A DNA stretch of 64,000 nucleotides from Cladocopium goreaui (taxonomy: Eukaryota > Sar > Dinophyceae > Suessiales > Symbiodiniaceae). Within the stretch, counting starts at the first letter, position 1; each line of letters opens with the position of its first letter. Positions 1-11,037 of this stretch are shown one piece after another. The notes beneath the pieces are model-generated. The model saw nothing but the letters and a program-made list of their open reading frames with translations, did not search any database and was not told the DNA's origin. Position numbers and translations under genes: made by a program. The stretch covers positions 445,001 to 509,000 of the forward strand of contig CAMXCT020002657.1 in the NCBI GenBank assembly GCA_947184155.2, in the 5' to 3' direction.

Positions 1-1100
1 GCGAGCCTTCCCGTGGACTTACGCAGAGACGGCGCTGGCGGAGCACGCCTGTGTTCCAAGATCTACAGGGCGGAGAGCCTTTGGTGGCAAAGATGGCAGC
101 TTTATTGGGAGATACTGGGGGTATAACCAACATGTTTAAATCATGTTTTAATGGGAGCAGAATGATTTGTAACCGTAGATTGCCGTAGATGATTTTTCTG
201 ATCACATGTATTTCACTGCCATAGAGTGTGATATGTCAAACAAATTGATTACACGTCGGTGCTCAAATGATAAATGGACCTTTAGATGCGAAAATCATGT
301 CAGTACAAATGGTTTCTGTAAATAGGGAATCTTCCATTGCCATGTTTGATTACCAGAGTGCTTGGCCAGTTGATGATAAACCGTTGATAGTTGAGTAGCT
401 GCCATCTATGCTGCAGACGTAGCAGCCATGAAGAGGCATGTGGAGGCATGTTGAGGTACTTGCACATGGCATTTACCCTCTGGTAATTTAACACAGCTAT
501 TGAACATGGCCATTTATAGTGAGTTTTCCCATTAAAAATTGTGATTTTCCATAGTTATGTTAGTTTACCAGAAGGTAGACACATCGGAATACACCACGGT
601 TGCAACGGATTTCCTTCACATTTGACTTAGTTCACATGGTGTTTTTGACGAGAGCTCCCCGCGAGGCAAACCTATTGTCCTATCTTGCGGCTGGGGACGC
701 ATCCAAGAAACTTGGCAAAATTCAGCGCTCAGCGTTGCCACGAGTTGCCAGATCGGGGCATGCCATCGGCAGCCTAAAATATAGGCTGCCAGCCTTTTTT
801 TTGTCTTTGGGATTTCCAGACCAAACATGGGTGATTTCCCATCTTTAGTGGGACTACCATATTATGATCAAGCGTTTCCATGGGCGATTCTCATTCATGA
901 TCCTATTTGCACACACTTGGCGATCGGCATTAAGGTGTAGCACCTCGGGCGATCTTGGGTTAAGTGACCTGAATCCCAGGGGGGCCAACGGCCACCTCTA
1001 GGACCCTAGCCACGACCGGCCGCTGGACGGGGATGGGTGAACACTAAGGAAGTCTCATTTGGACCAATGCTTCCGGCATGCCGAAGGCCCTAGCTGTGAG
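1..1100 (+). other. Region with a possible truncated exon at the left edge
   Basis: The first ~110 bases are GC-rich and open in more than one plus-strand frame; one frame reads RAFPWTYAETALAEHACVP, which looks like coding sequence cut by the window edge. I cannot identify it or fix its splice site. From ~120 to 1,100 I see AT-rich intron-like DNA, one short inverted-repeat element (474-576) and a GC-rich stretch near 900-1,050 with no convincing reading frame. Confidence 0.3.
474..576. mobile_element. Short inverted-repeat element, family 2 (TACCCTCTGG ends)
   Basis: The element begins TACCCTCTGGTAA and ends with the complement, CCAGAAGGTA, about 100 bp apart, with an internal AT-rich palindrome. 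Close relatives occur at 20,866-20,975, 22,766-22,875 and 25,689-25,791, and partial ones near 30,283-30,342 and 37,100-37,165. No coding capacity, so it is a MITE-like non-autonomous element. I could not establish a target-site duplication. Confidence 0.7.
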
Positions 1101-1153
1101 TTATTTAGCTGGGTAGCTCATGGTAGCTCTACATGTACAGTTTACATATATAT

Positions 1154-1230
1154 CTGGTTGGTGGTTTGGAACATTTTGTATTTTCCATAATATATGGGAT
1201 AATCCTTCCCATTGACTAATATGTTTAAAG
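1154..1230. mobile_element. Truncated short inverted-repeat element, family 1
   Basis: Starts with the CTGGTTGGTGGTTT terminus and shares the following ~70 bp with the family-1 copies listed below. The right-hand terminus is missing, so this is a 5' fragment. It lies between exon-like segments. Confidence 0.65.
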
Positions 1231-1594
1231 ATTGTTAAAGCTACCGTCCAGATATCACTTCTGCGTGCCTCACGTTGCCACGTTCCAAGAAGCCAAAATG
1301 GCCCCAAGGAAAACCCCTGATACTTTACTTAGCATCGTCTTCCATCGTTCTCCTTAACTTTGCCATGATTCTGAACTTAGTTTTCTCAGATACACTTCAT
1401 ATAAGTAACATGCATTGTTACAAATTTCGAAGCCAAATAGCAACTAATTTAGCATATTAATGACACTTGCCAAGTTACACTCATAAAGCAACATTTGGTG
1501 AATTGATGTAAAGTACATTGATATCTTCACCAGATGGAACTCGCTCAGGATCCCCACCGGGATCCCCCCAGCGGGATCCCCACGGTCGTCGTAG

Positions 1595-1697
1595 GTCCTG
1601 GGCTTTGATTCGCACTGCGAAGAGATGGATCGGCTGCTGAGGGAAGTGCACAACCTGCAGAATCAGCAGCTCGGGAAAGATTGGGCGCCATGGGAAG
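1595..1697 (+). CDS. Probable internal exon, coiled-coil-like peptide
   Basis: The segment is preceded by an AG acceptor (after GTCGTAG) and ends at an AG|GTGGGG-type donor. It is open in one frame (34 codons plus one base) and includes EEMDRLLREVHNLQNQQL, which has the heptad-like spacing of a coiled coil. Third codon positions are GC-rich compared with the flanks, as in the other host exons of the window. The gene is not recognised, and the flanking exons could not be joined with confidence. Confidence 0.5.
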
Positions 1698-1799
1698 GTG
1701 GGGGACCTTCTCGCCTCGCCAATAGGGTTTTAAGAGACACCAATGGGGTTGTTTTATGGTGTGCAACATGTTTTTGCCAAGGTATGAGTGTTAGAAATT

Positions 1800-2135
1800 A
1801 GAAACAACATTGACAGGTCCTGGATGTGGGATGATCACTCCTTCCCCTGGATGTGTTTGGTATTGATTCATGAACCATCCCAGTCAGCTGCAGAGATTTG
1901 AGAGTGTTTTACGCCAATGTCAAAGGAAGAGCCAAGATACCAGGAAAATCATTACTGGCTGGTGGTTATACTCACTATATACCATAATCCAATGGGACAA
2001 GAGACTGGAGGATGATGATTGGGACAAGAACTGGTGAACCGGCATACCCGAAGTATCAGTGTGTCGGGGATGAGTGGTTTGCTTTGGGCATGGCAAATTT
2101 GATAAGGTTATTGCCGAGCAGAACAGATGGCGATG
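1800..2135. other. Non-coding stretch
   Basis: AT-rich sequence without a supported exon; I see nothing but intron-like or intergenic DNA. Confidence 0.4.
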
Positions 2136-2137
2136 CA

Positions 2138-2200
2138 TAGAGAGAGAGAGAGAGAGAAAAAAAATATATATATATATAATTATATATATATATTATCAAA
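2138..2200. repeat. (AG)n then (AT)n microsatellite
   Basis: A run of AG dinucleotides passes directly into A-rich and alternating AT sequence. Confidence 0.9.
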
Positions 2201-2229
2201 GGAAGTTTAGGGGGAGAAACTTCCGTGTT

Positions 2230-2818
2230 ACGTTACGGACTTTTAGAATGTCAGGGAAAGAGTTAGTCAAAGAAAGAGTTAGCAAAGAAAGAGTTCGTCA
2301 GGGAAAGAGTTAGTCAAAGAAAGAGTTAGTCAAAGAAGAGTTACAAAGAAAGAGTTAGTGAGGGAAAGAGTTAGTCAAAGAAAGAGTTAGCAAAGAAACA
2401 GTTAGTCAGGGAAAGAGTTAGTCAAAGAAAGAGTTTAGTCAAAGAAACAGTTAGTCAGGGAAAGAGTTAGTCAGGGAAAGAGTTAAGAAAGAGTTAGTCA
2501 AAGAAAGAGTTAGTGAGGGAAAGAGTTAGTCAAAGAAAGAGTTAGTTAGTCAAAGAAACAGTTAGTCAGGGAAAGAGTTAGTCAAAGAAAGAGTTAGTGA
2601 GGGAAAGAGTTAGTCAAAGAAAGAGTTAGCAAAGAAACAGTTCGTCAGGGAAAGAGTTAGTCAAAGAAAGAGTTAGTGAGGGAAAGAGTTAGTCAAAGAA
2701 AGAGTTAGCAAAGAAAGAGTTAGTCAGGGAAAGAGTTAGTCAAAGAAAGAGTTAGTCAGGGAAAGAAGTCAAAGAAACAGTTAGTCAGGGAAAGAGTTAG
2801 TCAAAGAAAGAGTTAGTG
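2230..2818. repeat. 16-bp tandem repeat (satellite)
   Basis: About 36 degenerate copies of a 16-bp unit, AAAGAGTTAGTCAAAG, with variants carrying GGG or CAG and occasional deletions. Reading frames through it are repeat artefacts. Confidence 0.92.
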
Positions 2819-3621
2819 TAGGATCGTTCCCACAATGCAAATGGCATTGCAAGTGTTGCTGGTGGAGGATTTGCCGATGGAGTTTTGAAGGAAGTCTCGC
2901 ACGAAATGCGTTTTTGAGAGATAGCAGATGCACGAAACCCTGTGTTTTTCCAGACAAAGTGCGTCCCCGAACGTCGATGATCTACCTCTGCGGTGCGACG
3001 GGTGCGAGACGGTCTCGTGTGTGGTCGGATCATTCGGATCTCGGATCATGTCGGATCGGTTCCGCATTGTAAATGGGGTTTCACCTGTGTTTCGTGCATT
3101 TGCGGTCGACAGAATTCCATTGTGATTTGCAACTGTAGGATCGTTCCCGCAATGTAAATGGGATTGCAAGTGGTGCTGGTGGATGAGTTGCCGATGGAAT
3201 TCCATTGTGATTTGCAACTCTAGGATCGTTCCCTCACTGCAAATGGGATTGCAAGTGGTGCTGGTGGAGGAGTTGCCGATGGAGTTTTGAAGGAAGTCTC
3301 GCACGAAATGCGTTTTTGAGAGAGAGCAGATGCACGAAACCCTATGTTTTTCCAGACAAAGTGCGTCCCCGAACGTCGATGATCTACCTCTGCGGTGCGA
3401 CGGGTGCGAGACGGTCTCGTGTGTGGTCGGATCATGGGCGGATCATGCTCGGATCATGCTCGGATCATGTTCGGATCGGTTCCGCATTGTAAATGGGGTT
3501 TCACCTGTGTTTCGTGCGTTTGCGGTCGACAGCATTCCATTGTGATTTGTAACTGTAGGGTCGTTCCCGCAATGTAAATGGGATTGCAAGTGGTGCTGGA
3601 CGATGAGTTGCCGATGGAATT
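2819..3621. repeat. ~400-bp tandem repeat; target of the 11-kb fold-back insertion
   Basis: Two copies of a ~403-bp unit begin at 2,819 and 3,222, each starting TAGGATCGTTCCC. A shorter ~85-bp subunit repeats within them (for example at 3,136). The unit resumes at 14,652, after the fold-back element, so the array was interrupted by that insertion. The sequence TTGCCGATGGAATTCC at ~3,189-3,204 is an uninterrupted version of the insertion site. Confidence 0.88.
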
Positions 3622-5614
3622 AAGCCAGTGCCATTGCATTTGGGTCATTCATTTGCAAATGGGTTTTTCATGTTTGAGTCATAAAGAGGACAAATAAAGA
3701 TAATGAAAAGTCATAAAAGTGTGATGTTGCATTTAATGTTTATCAAAAGTGGGTCTTAATTATTTCATGTGCTAAAGTAAGTGGCTTCAGCATAATAATT
3801 TCGTAGACACATCATGGTTCCAGGTGTGGACATGGGGAAATCATGGTTGGGGGTCTGGATACCGGCCCTCAGCATTCTTGGTTACATGTGACATATTAAG
3901 AGCATGGTCACTACCCATTAGAATATTGTATGAGACCACTCACCCCCTACTGTTACCATAATCATCCATAACAATAACCATAACCTTACAAAAGACACAC
4001 ACACACACTTTGCTACTGCCCTCCGTGCCAGGTTCAAACTTGTCCGTGCCAGGTTTTGCTTCTTGCAAAAGGGCCGGAACCTTGAGTTTCTCTTTAAGCT
4101 TGAGTTGTTCAATTGATAACTCGAATAATGATAGCATTTACCATCAATGACCAGTCCATTTCTAATACCAGTCAATTGATGGCAATCTTTCATGTCTAAT
4201 ACCAGTAAATTTATGAAGTAATGTGGTTCATGTCTAATTAGTCTGTATAAATAATCTTCATGAAATTATTAAGGGGGGGCAGGGCGGAATGCATGCCTCA
4301 CAGGCTCACACTTCACTGGTCCTCGCTTTGTCCAGCCGTCAGTCATAGAGTCAGAGCAATCATTGTTAGTTAACATGTTATTTCATATCAAGTGATCCAC
4401 AAAGATAACTGATATTATCATGAAATTATCTGCATTGAAATCCGAACTTCATTGGTTTGTTGCATGTCTCATTTTTCAGGGGTTCTTACAAATCATTACT
4501 ATTTCCATCCTTATCAGGTTTTGCTTCAACTGCACTCCAGGGTTTGGCCACCGGCCCTGGAGTTACTAAGGTAGCTTTGAATTAAGGTAGCTTTGACTGC
4601 ACTCCAGGGTCTGGCCACTGGCCCTGGAGTCGCTCAGGTAAGACAATCTGGGTCTGGACACCGGCCCAGGTATCACTAAGGTAGCTTCTGGCGTGTGGCC
4701 CTTACTTGTTTTCATCATAGTTCAACATGATGTCACTCCGGCACTGTAAGTTTAACCCTAATTTTCAGAACAATGCATGTTAATTTTCAACATGCTAAAA
4801 TGGTTCTATTTCTAATTTTTTTAAATCTGGCAAGTTTGGCAAACACAGTCGTAGCAAAATATATCATTATTGCAACTAGACATGTTTATTTTTTCTTCCA
4901 TGTCAGCCTTTTAGTTTGCACACTTGTCAGGTGACAGCAGAACAAGCAAAGCCATGCAGTTTACCATCATAAGTGATTCATAGACTCTAGTCTGATTTTT
5001 ATCAATTCACAATGATGGATGACTCATAGTGGATTCATGGATGACTCATAGATGACTCATAGATGACTCACAGGTGTGTTGTAGATGATCCATAGATGAT
5101 TTTAGTAATATGTTTATTATGTTGTTAGATAAATCCTGGCACTTTGTTAGTAACTGTATTGTTAAACTGCATGGCTTTGTAACGGTCTGGGTGTCCGACC
5201 GTGTTTGTTCTGCAGGCCCGGACTCCGGCCTGTCGTCACATGTCCTGGATTCCGGGACTACTAAGGGACCAAGGTAGACCCAGCGCCTGGCTTCCGGCGC
5301 TGGGTTCAGGGACTCCAACCCGTGCCTGGCTTCCGGCACCGGGTTTCAACAAGCTGGTCACTACATACCAGTGCCTGGATTCCGGCACTTGGTAGCCCTG
5401 AGCCTCCTTCATACCAGTGCCTGGTTTCCGGCACTTGGTAGCCTTCTTCAGTCCGTTGCCCAGAGTCATCACAATCACCACCACCATCATCACCATTATC
5501 CTCATCACCATCATCATCACCACCAACATCTTCATCATCCTCATCCTCATCGTCATCATCATCATCATCATCATCAACCTCATCATCATCATCATCATCA
5601 TCAACATCATCCTT

Positions 5615-5659
<45 letters not shown>

Positions 5660-7268
5660 GCACATCATCACAACCGTGATCACCGTCATGTGTCTCATAT
5701 TTAAATGCATGTTCACAGCCATGTTCATCCTAATGTAAATCAACTAAGTCTGTTTTGCACTGTCTTTTTTGGGGTGCCACATTGTTTCAATGACCATCCC
5801 CATGGTCAAGTTCACCATTGCCTTTGATGTGATTAAGAAATTTGTGACCGGCCCCACACTAAACATCATCGGTACCATCAGAATGCTCCAGTGTCAGCTT
5901 CCTTATCCATAACCATCACCAACATGCTCACTCAGCATCACTTTTAATACTTTGATCATCAACCATTGATCAAAATTGTTTGGTGTATTGGTTGGTGAAT
6001 CTGTCAAACAAATTAGACAACATATCCGTGAGATTGACCTGGTTTGACCTGAACTACCTTTTGTTCTGTTTCTCCCAAAAAGTTTTATATAGGTTTTGAG
6101 AGTGCCAGTCAGACACATCTTGATTTGTGAATGGTAGATGTGGGCATCCACCATGTGAATATCATCAGTATGTGGCACACTGGCCATGGCCAAAAGTTTC
6201 AATAACCTTCATGAAGACCGCAATAGGTTGTAGGCATGTTAGTATGAGCAAACATTGTGACACATTTTGATTCTGGCCTCAATAGACCCCTGTCCATGCT
6301 AACCAGCACCCAAGTTGAATAGTAAGCATCACCTTCGAGGTCTGCAATGCTGAAGTGAAGGAAACTGTCCGGATGTCCCAGACTGGACGGACACCCAGGT
6401 TGCTGCATGGATGCGGAAATACTTTCAAATTCACATCGAATCTGTTGAGTTTGCATTGTTGAGTTTGCACATTATTTGCATTTACTGTTTTTGGACATCT
6501 GTCATATATATCAATAGCAGCCTCATCATCATATGTTCATCAGCAGTGACACTTAAACTTTCACTCAAGTGAAGACTGACTTGCACTCCGTCGCAAAATG
6601 AAAGCATGCAATACAAACATATGAATGACAGTTTTTCCATTGGAAAAAAAAGCCACAGGATCAAAATAATAAGACAAGGATTTCAGATTTATACTGTAAT
6701 GGTTCCTGATTTAGCTTGCCCAGTCTGAGGATGAACATGGAGCTGCAACATGGAAAAGTTCAAGCACTGAGCCCAGACCCTTGTATTGTGCAGTGTGTGG
6801 ATTGCTTGACAAGCTGTGGTTTTTGCAACTTTCATTATCTGATTTGTTGAATTTCAATCAACCAATGTGGTTTCAAACAACCAAGATGTCCAGGAAGTAT
6901 CTGGTCAAGTTGTGCAAAACGTATTTCTAAACATGCACCTACCCAAGCTACTTTGGCAAACCAATGTCAGTGTCTGGCCACCGGCACTGATCATTTCTTT
7001 GCCTGTGTCAGGATACCGGCACTGGGCACTAAGGTTGCAGAAGCCAGTAATTTAATACAATATAAGTTTTTGTATGTGTGCATGCCGGCAATGCTCAATA
7101 TTTCATCATTGGATTCAACTTGTTTCAAACTTGACCATTCACAGCGATGTGGGGCGTACCACATATTTACATATTTCTGGACAGAAAACTTGGACGACAT
7201 GTTAAATAGTGACTGGGATATCATCATCACACCGTTTCTACAAAGAGGCAAGTTCCAAGGTACTTAGG
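3622..7268. repeat. Left inverted arm of the 11-kb fold-back element
   Basis: The arm is the reverse complement of 11,038-14,651. It contains many short palindromes with a conserved TGG-NNN-CCGG centre (for example 4,534-4,563, 4,601-4,630, 5,279-5,304, 5,318-5,346, 5,366-5,394, 5,412-5,440, 6,968-6,990), an (ATC)n microsatellite and otherwise AT-rich DNA. No gene is supported in the arm. Confidence 0.88.
5459..5665. repeat. (ATC)n microsatellite
   Basis: Nearly pure CAT/ATC triplets. The inverted counterpart in the right arm (12,640-12,855) is shorter and differently interrupted, so slippage has continued since the arms formed. Poly-Asp, poly-Met and poly-His reading frames here are artefacts. 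Confidence 0.93.
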
Positions 7269-8527
7269 CAGAGTCAGTGTCTGGCCACCGGCACTGAATC
7301 TGAAGCAATCTCTTCACACTCGTGTCTGGATACCGGCACGGGGCACTAAGGACACCAAACTCACTAAGGTTCTGTCCAAGCATGGTCTGGACCCTGGCAA
7401 TTCTGCATCAAGTACTTTTTTTTGCATTTAGTCATTTCTCCTCTTGAATGTTAGTTGTAGTCTTTGAAATGTTCCTAGACAAGGTGTCCAAAGTCATTTC
7501 AGCATTTGGCACCTATCATGTGCTCAACCGCAATGGCTATAGACCAGGCCAAGGACACCATCAAGGTCTGTTCGAAGAGCTGTGTCCAGTCTGGACAGTG
7601 GACTGCAGCACCGCTGCCACGGAGCCCAGTTGTGGGTGGGGGCAATGGTACTTCGCTAAAGTTCTTTCTGCATGACTTTTTTTATTGGAAGACTAACCCA
7701 AAGCTTTGCCAGTGTTGGTTGAGCATAGTTTCTGATTTTTTTCTGTTCTGAAGTATTGTCAGATTTCAAATGAAATCAAGCTTCAAGATGCCCTCAGCTA
7801 TGATCATCAGCTCTCACATTCAATCATCAATCAGCTCTCAGCTTGAATCATCACCAGCCTGGTGTTACTGCGACCATTTCCAACCAATGCAGTCATTGTT
7901 TGCTATTTGAGGCTCTTTTGCTTGCTGAACCTTTGGGCCTTGCTGAGCCTTTGAGCCTGCCTGAGCCTCAACATGTCAATGTGGTTTTGGGAGTTTGAAT
8001 CATGTTATGAACCAGAAATCTCAGATTTATTTTTTTTCGGGAAGACCAAGTCAGTGGGAGTCACTCAGCTAGCAACACTCTTGAATGACAGTCAAATGGT
8101 TGAATAATTTACATGTCTTTTGTGAGTGCACGCAGTGTTTCAAGCATGGAACTGGTGGACTTGTCCAGCGCAATCAGCACCACAGGGCTTTTCAAACAGA
8201 ATAAAAAATGCATGGACTGCAAAGGCAGTGATAATGTTGATATATCCTGAAACATTTCACCTCAAGTAGTCCGTCAAGTTTTTTCAAACATAGATGAAAG
8301 CGGTGATCTTCAAAGGCGGTGATAATGTTGGTTGATATGTCCTGAAACGTTTCACCTCATGTAGTCTGTAAAGCGACGAACTGTATCTTCAGTTGTGCAA
8401 TGTAAATCCTTAGAGAGAGCAAGTCGGACAGTTCTCAGATTATCATTAACCTCTACACTCTACATTTAACTCACTGACACTTCACACTTCACACGTGATC
8501 ATCGACCTCTGTGCCTTTGCCGAAGCC
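7269..8527. other. Spacer of the fold-back element, non-coding part
   Basis: Two more TGG-NNN-CCGG palindromes lie at ~7,271-7,292 and ~7,322-7,339. The rest is AT-rich sequence with a few short open stretches (for example 7,545-7,660) that I cannot support as exons. Confidence 0.4.
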
Positions 8528-10990
8528 ATGCCTCCGAAGCAGCGAAGGGCAGTCAAGCTGGCTCGTGTGACCTGGCTCAAACACCATGACATGTACTCAC
8601 ACTGAAGACTCACAGTTGCTTCATTAATCTTTGGAGCACTTTTGGGGAACAGAGTCTAGTTTATGGATAGCTGCTCAGGATGAAGCGCGCAAGCTCAACA
8701 AAGCTGGCACTGGCCACTTCAGTGAAACTTGGCTGCTACAATGAAAAAAACAAGTTGACCAGCGTTGTGTGTCAACAACTGATCTCCTATGTCACTTGGA
8801 TTCTAACTGCACGCCGCCACTTTCTGAGGGAAGGCCTGACCAGGCAATGGCCATGCATGCCATGGAGGCAGGTGTGTGCTGCAATTTCCCACTCATGGTT
8901 TCGTTTTTGGTCACCTTGGCACTTCAAGAAGCATTGAATTCATTCTGTAAGGCGGCCATGAATCTGATGTCCACGGTGACTCAGAACTCCTTGGCGGCTC
9001 AGGCGAGGTGTTTCTGCTGGTGACCTGGACTTGCTGGTATCAGATTCAAACTTTGGTTGCCTCATTTGAGTTTGAAAGCTTTTTTTGGCGCAGGAAAGGC
9101 AAGGCAACTTGGTGGAATTGCTTCTACGCCAGGTGCCCCAAGCTGCTTCAATATGTGGTACTTTTTTTACACTTGCTTGAAGCAGCTCTTAGTCAATAGT
9201 TCCTGGCTGATATTTTGTTTGCATCTTCTGTGCAGAACATGGGGCTGCAGCCTGGAGCCACTTGCCTGCTTTAATTTATGTTTACTGGATTTGTTGTTGT
9301 TGTTGTTGTTGCTGTTGTTCTTGTTCTTGTTCTTGTTCTTGTTGTTGTTGTTGTTGCTGTTCTTGTTGTTGCTGTTGAGTGCATGGTGTAGTGGACAATG
9401 CATGAGATTTTGATTGAAACTTGCTCTTGTTCATGACTGGGAAGCTGCAGTTTTGCATGGCCACTGCCACTTTAAATCATTCAGGCCATGCCTCAGTTTC
9501 GGCAGCAAGATGCAGCAGCCACTCGTGCTGAAACATTGCTTTCCAGCATTATGATATGAAATGTGTGTTGCAGTTTTGAATGTAATGTAGAAAAACTTTT
9601 TTCCAGGGGAACTTTCACCTACCTATACCTCACATGGAACCTTGCAGCGAAGGAGTTGCTTTTCATCATATGTGTCTGTGGGCAACCTCCCATTGAATCT
9701 TTCAGGCTGGTGGAGATTCATTTCCTCCCGAACCACCAGCCACTCAGCTGAACCCTTCTTTACCACCAAAGCTGTTTCTCTGAGATGATGAAGCTGTCAA
9801 TGACATTTGCATGCCTTTTTGTTCCTATGAATCTCCGAGGCTGCGGTGCCAATGTGGCCGATCCCTGGGCAGGCCATCTGTTTGCACCCAGTCACTGATA
9901 TCCATGATGGGGAAACTGTTCATTTTTCGTTCAAAGCTGAAGCACCACAGCCACCGCAGCCTGAGGCCGGGCCAGTGTCTTTGCCTGCATTGTGCATGTT
10001 TGCAGTTGTTGGTTTCAGAACACATTTCATTGATGCTGATCTGCTCATTCTTTGGACTTACATTTTGAGTCTTGATATCCTTTCCAACTAGCCCACATCA
10101 GAGACATCTTCTTGCTTTGATCTGTAAATGGTTGTTCATGTTTGAAATGCTCGATTTCAGAGTGTTGATGGTGACTGGCGATGCCAATGAAATTATTTCA
10201 GAATGAGGTATGTAACCTCAATCTGTCTTTGGTGAGCTTCCTGAGGCAGCAGAGCGGCGGAAGAGGGCACCCCCAGAGCCAACAGCTTCTTGCCTGAATA
10301 AAAGTGTTTTCCTTCATCAGTCAGCAATTGTCTTTTTGCAGCTTGTGTGCGTACCTGCCCCAGCGTGACTTACTCTCAAAGCAAGCTGCCAGAAAAGGAT
10401 CCGCCGGCCCACGTGCTGAAGAAGGCGCCTTGGCAGTAAATTGTTTTACTTCATCATTGAGTCATTATCTTTGCAGCATGTGTCTGTCTCCCGCAATGCG
10501 ATACTTACTTTCTTTCAAATCCAGCCAACCCAGCAAGTGAACATTTCATGCAGGTCAAGCAGGAGGTGCCGCCTGAGAATCCGAAGGTATCTCGGAAGCA
10601 ATAATTTTCTTTTCACAATGAGTTCCTTTGTCTCATTGGTGATTTCCAACGTTCTACGTCTGTCTAATTTGTTCCAAATCAATCATTTGAGGTGAAGGTC
10701 CCCTTGCATATTGCTTGAACAGATTGCAGTTCAGGCAAGACCTGCTGGACCGCAGATTGCTCAGCCGGTGAAGCCAGCCTCCTCTCTGAGTTTTTGGCTT
10801 GAACTGCATTTGTGAAACCTGAACATGATAATTATTATAATAGTTTTTTTGTTGGTTCTCAATCTCTGTGGATTCACTTTGCTCAGAATGGCCAACTTTA
10901 CCTTTGGTTTTACTTTTGAACATGAACAACCGCTCCTCCACATTCAGGTGGCTGCAAAGGCAATGCCAACCCGGGGCGTATCTTGGCTCC
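8528..10990 (+). CDS. Candidate multi-exon gene carried inside the fold-back element
   Basis: A series of short GC-richer plus-strand segments with AG before and GT or GC after. It starts with an ATG at 8,528 reading MPPKQRRAVKLAR. Segments follow at 8,679-~8,744 (DEARKLNKAGTGHFSETW), ~8,762-9,007 (ending AAMNLMSTVTQNSLAAQAR), ~9,094-9,150, ~9,500-9,550, ~9,850-9,995 (TDIHDGETVHFSFKAEAP), ~10,360-10,437, ~10,553-10,590 (VKQEVPPENPK) and ~10,727-10,790. The peptides are Lys/Pro/Ala-rich. I do not recognise a family. Exon borders are approximate, and some segments may be chance ORFs. It could be a captured host gene or an unfamiliar element-encoded protein. Confidence 0.35.
9291..9377. repeat. 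(TTG)n microsatellite
   Basis: TTG triplets interrupted by CTG and TTC. The Leu-, Asn- and Gln-rich frames over it are artefacts. Confidence 0.92.
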
Positions 10991-11037
10991 TTTACAGTTC
11001 ACTGCCAGATAAGATTGCTTGGATTGGATTTGCCTTG

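Noticed and set aside
5236-5743. Poly-Met, poly-Asp, poly-His and poly-Ile frames
   Set aside because: All come from the (ATC)n microsatellite, and the mirror copy in the right arm gives the same.
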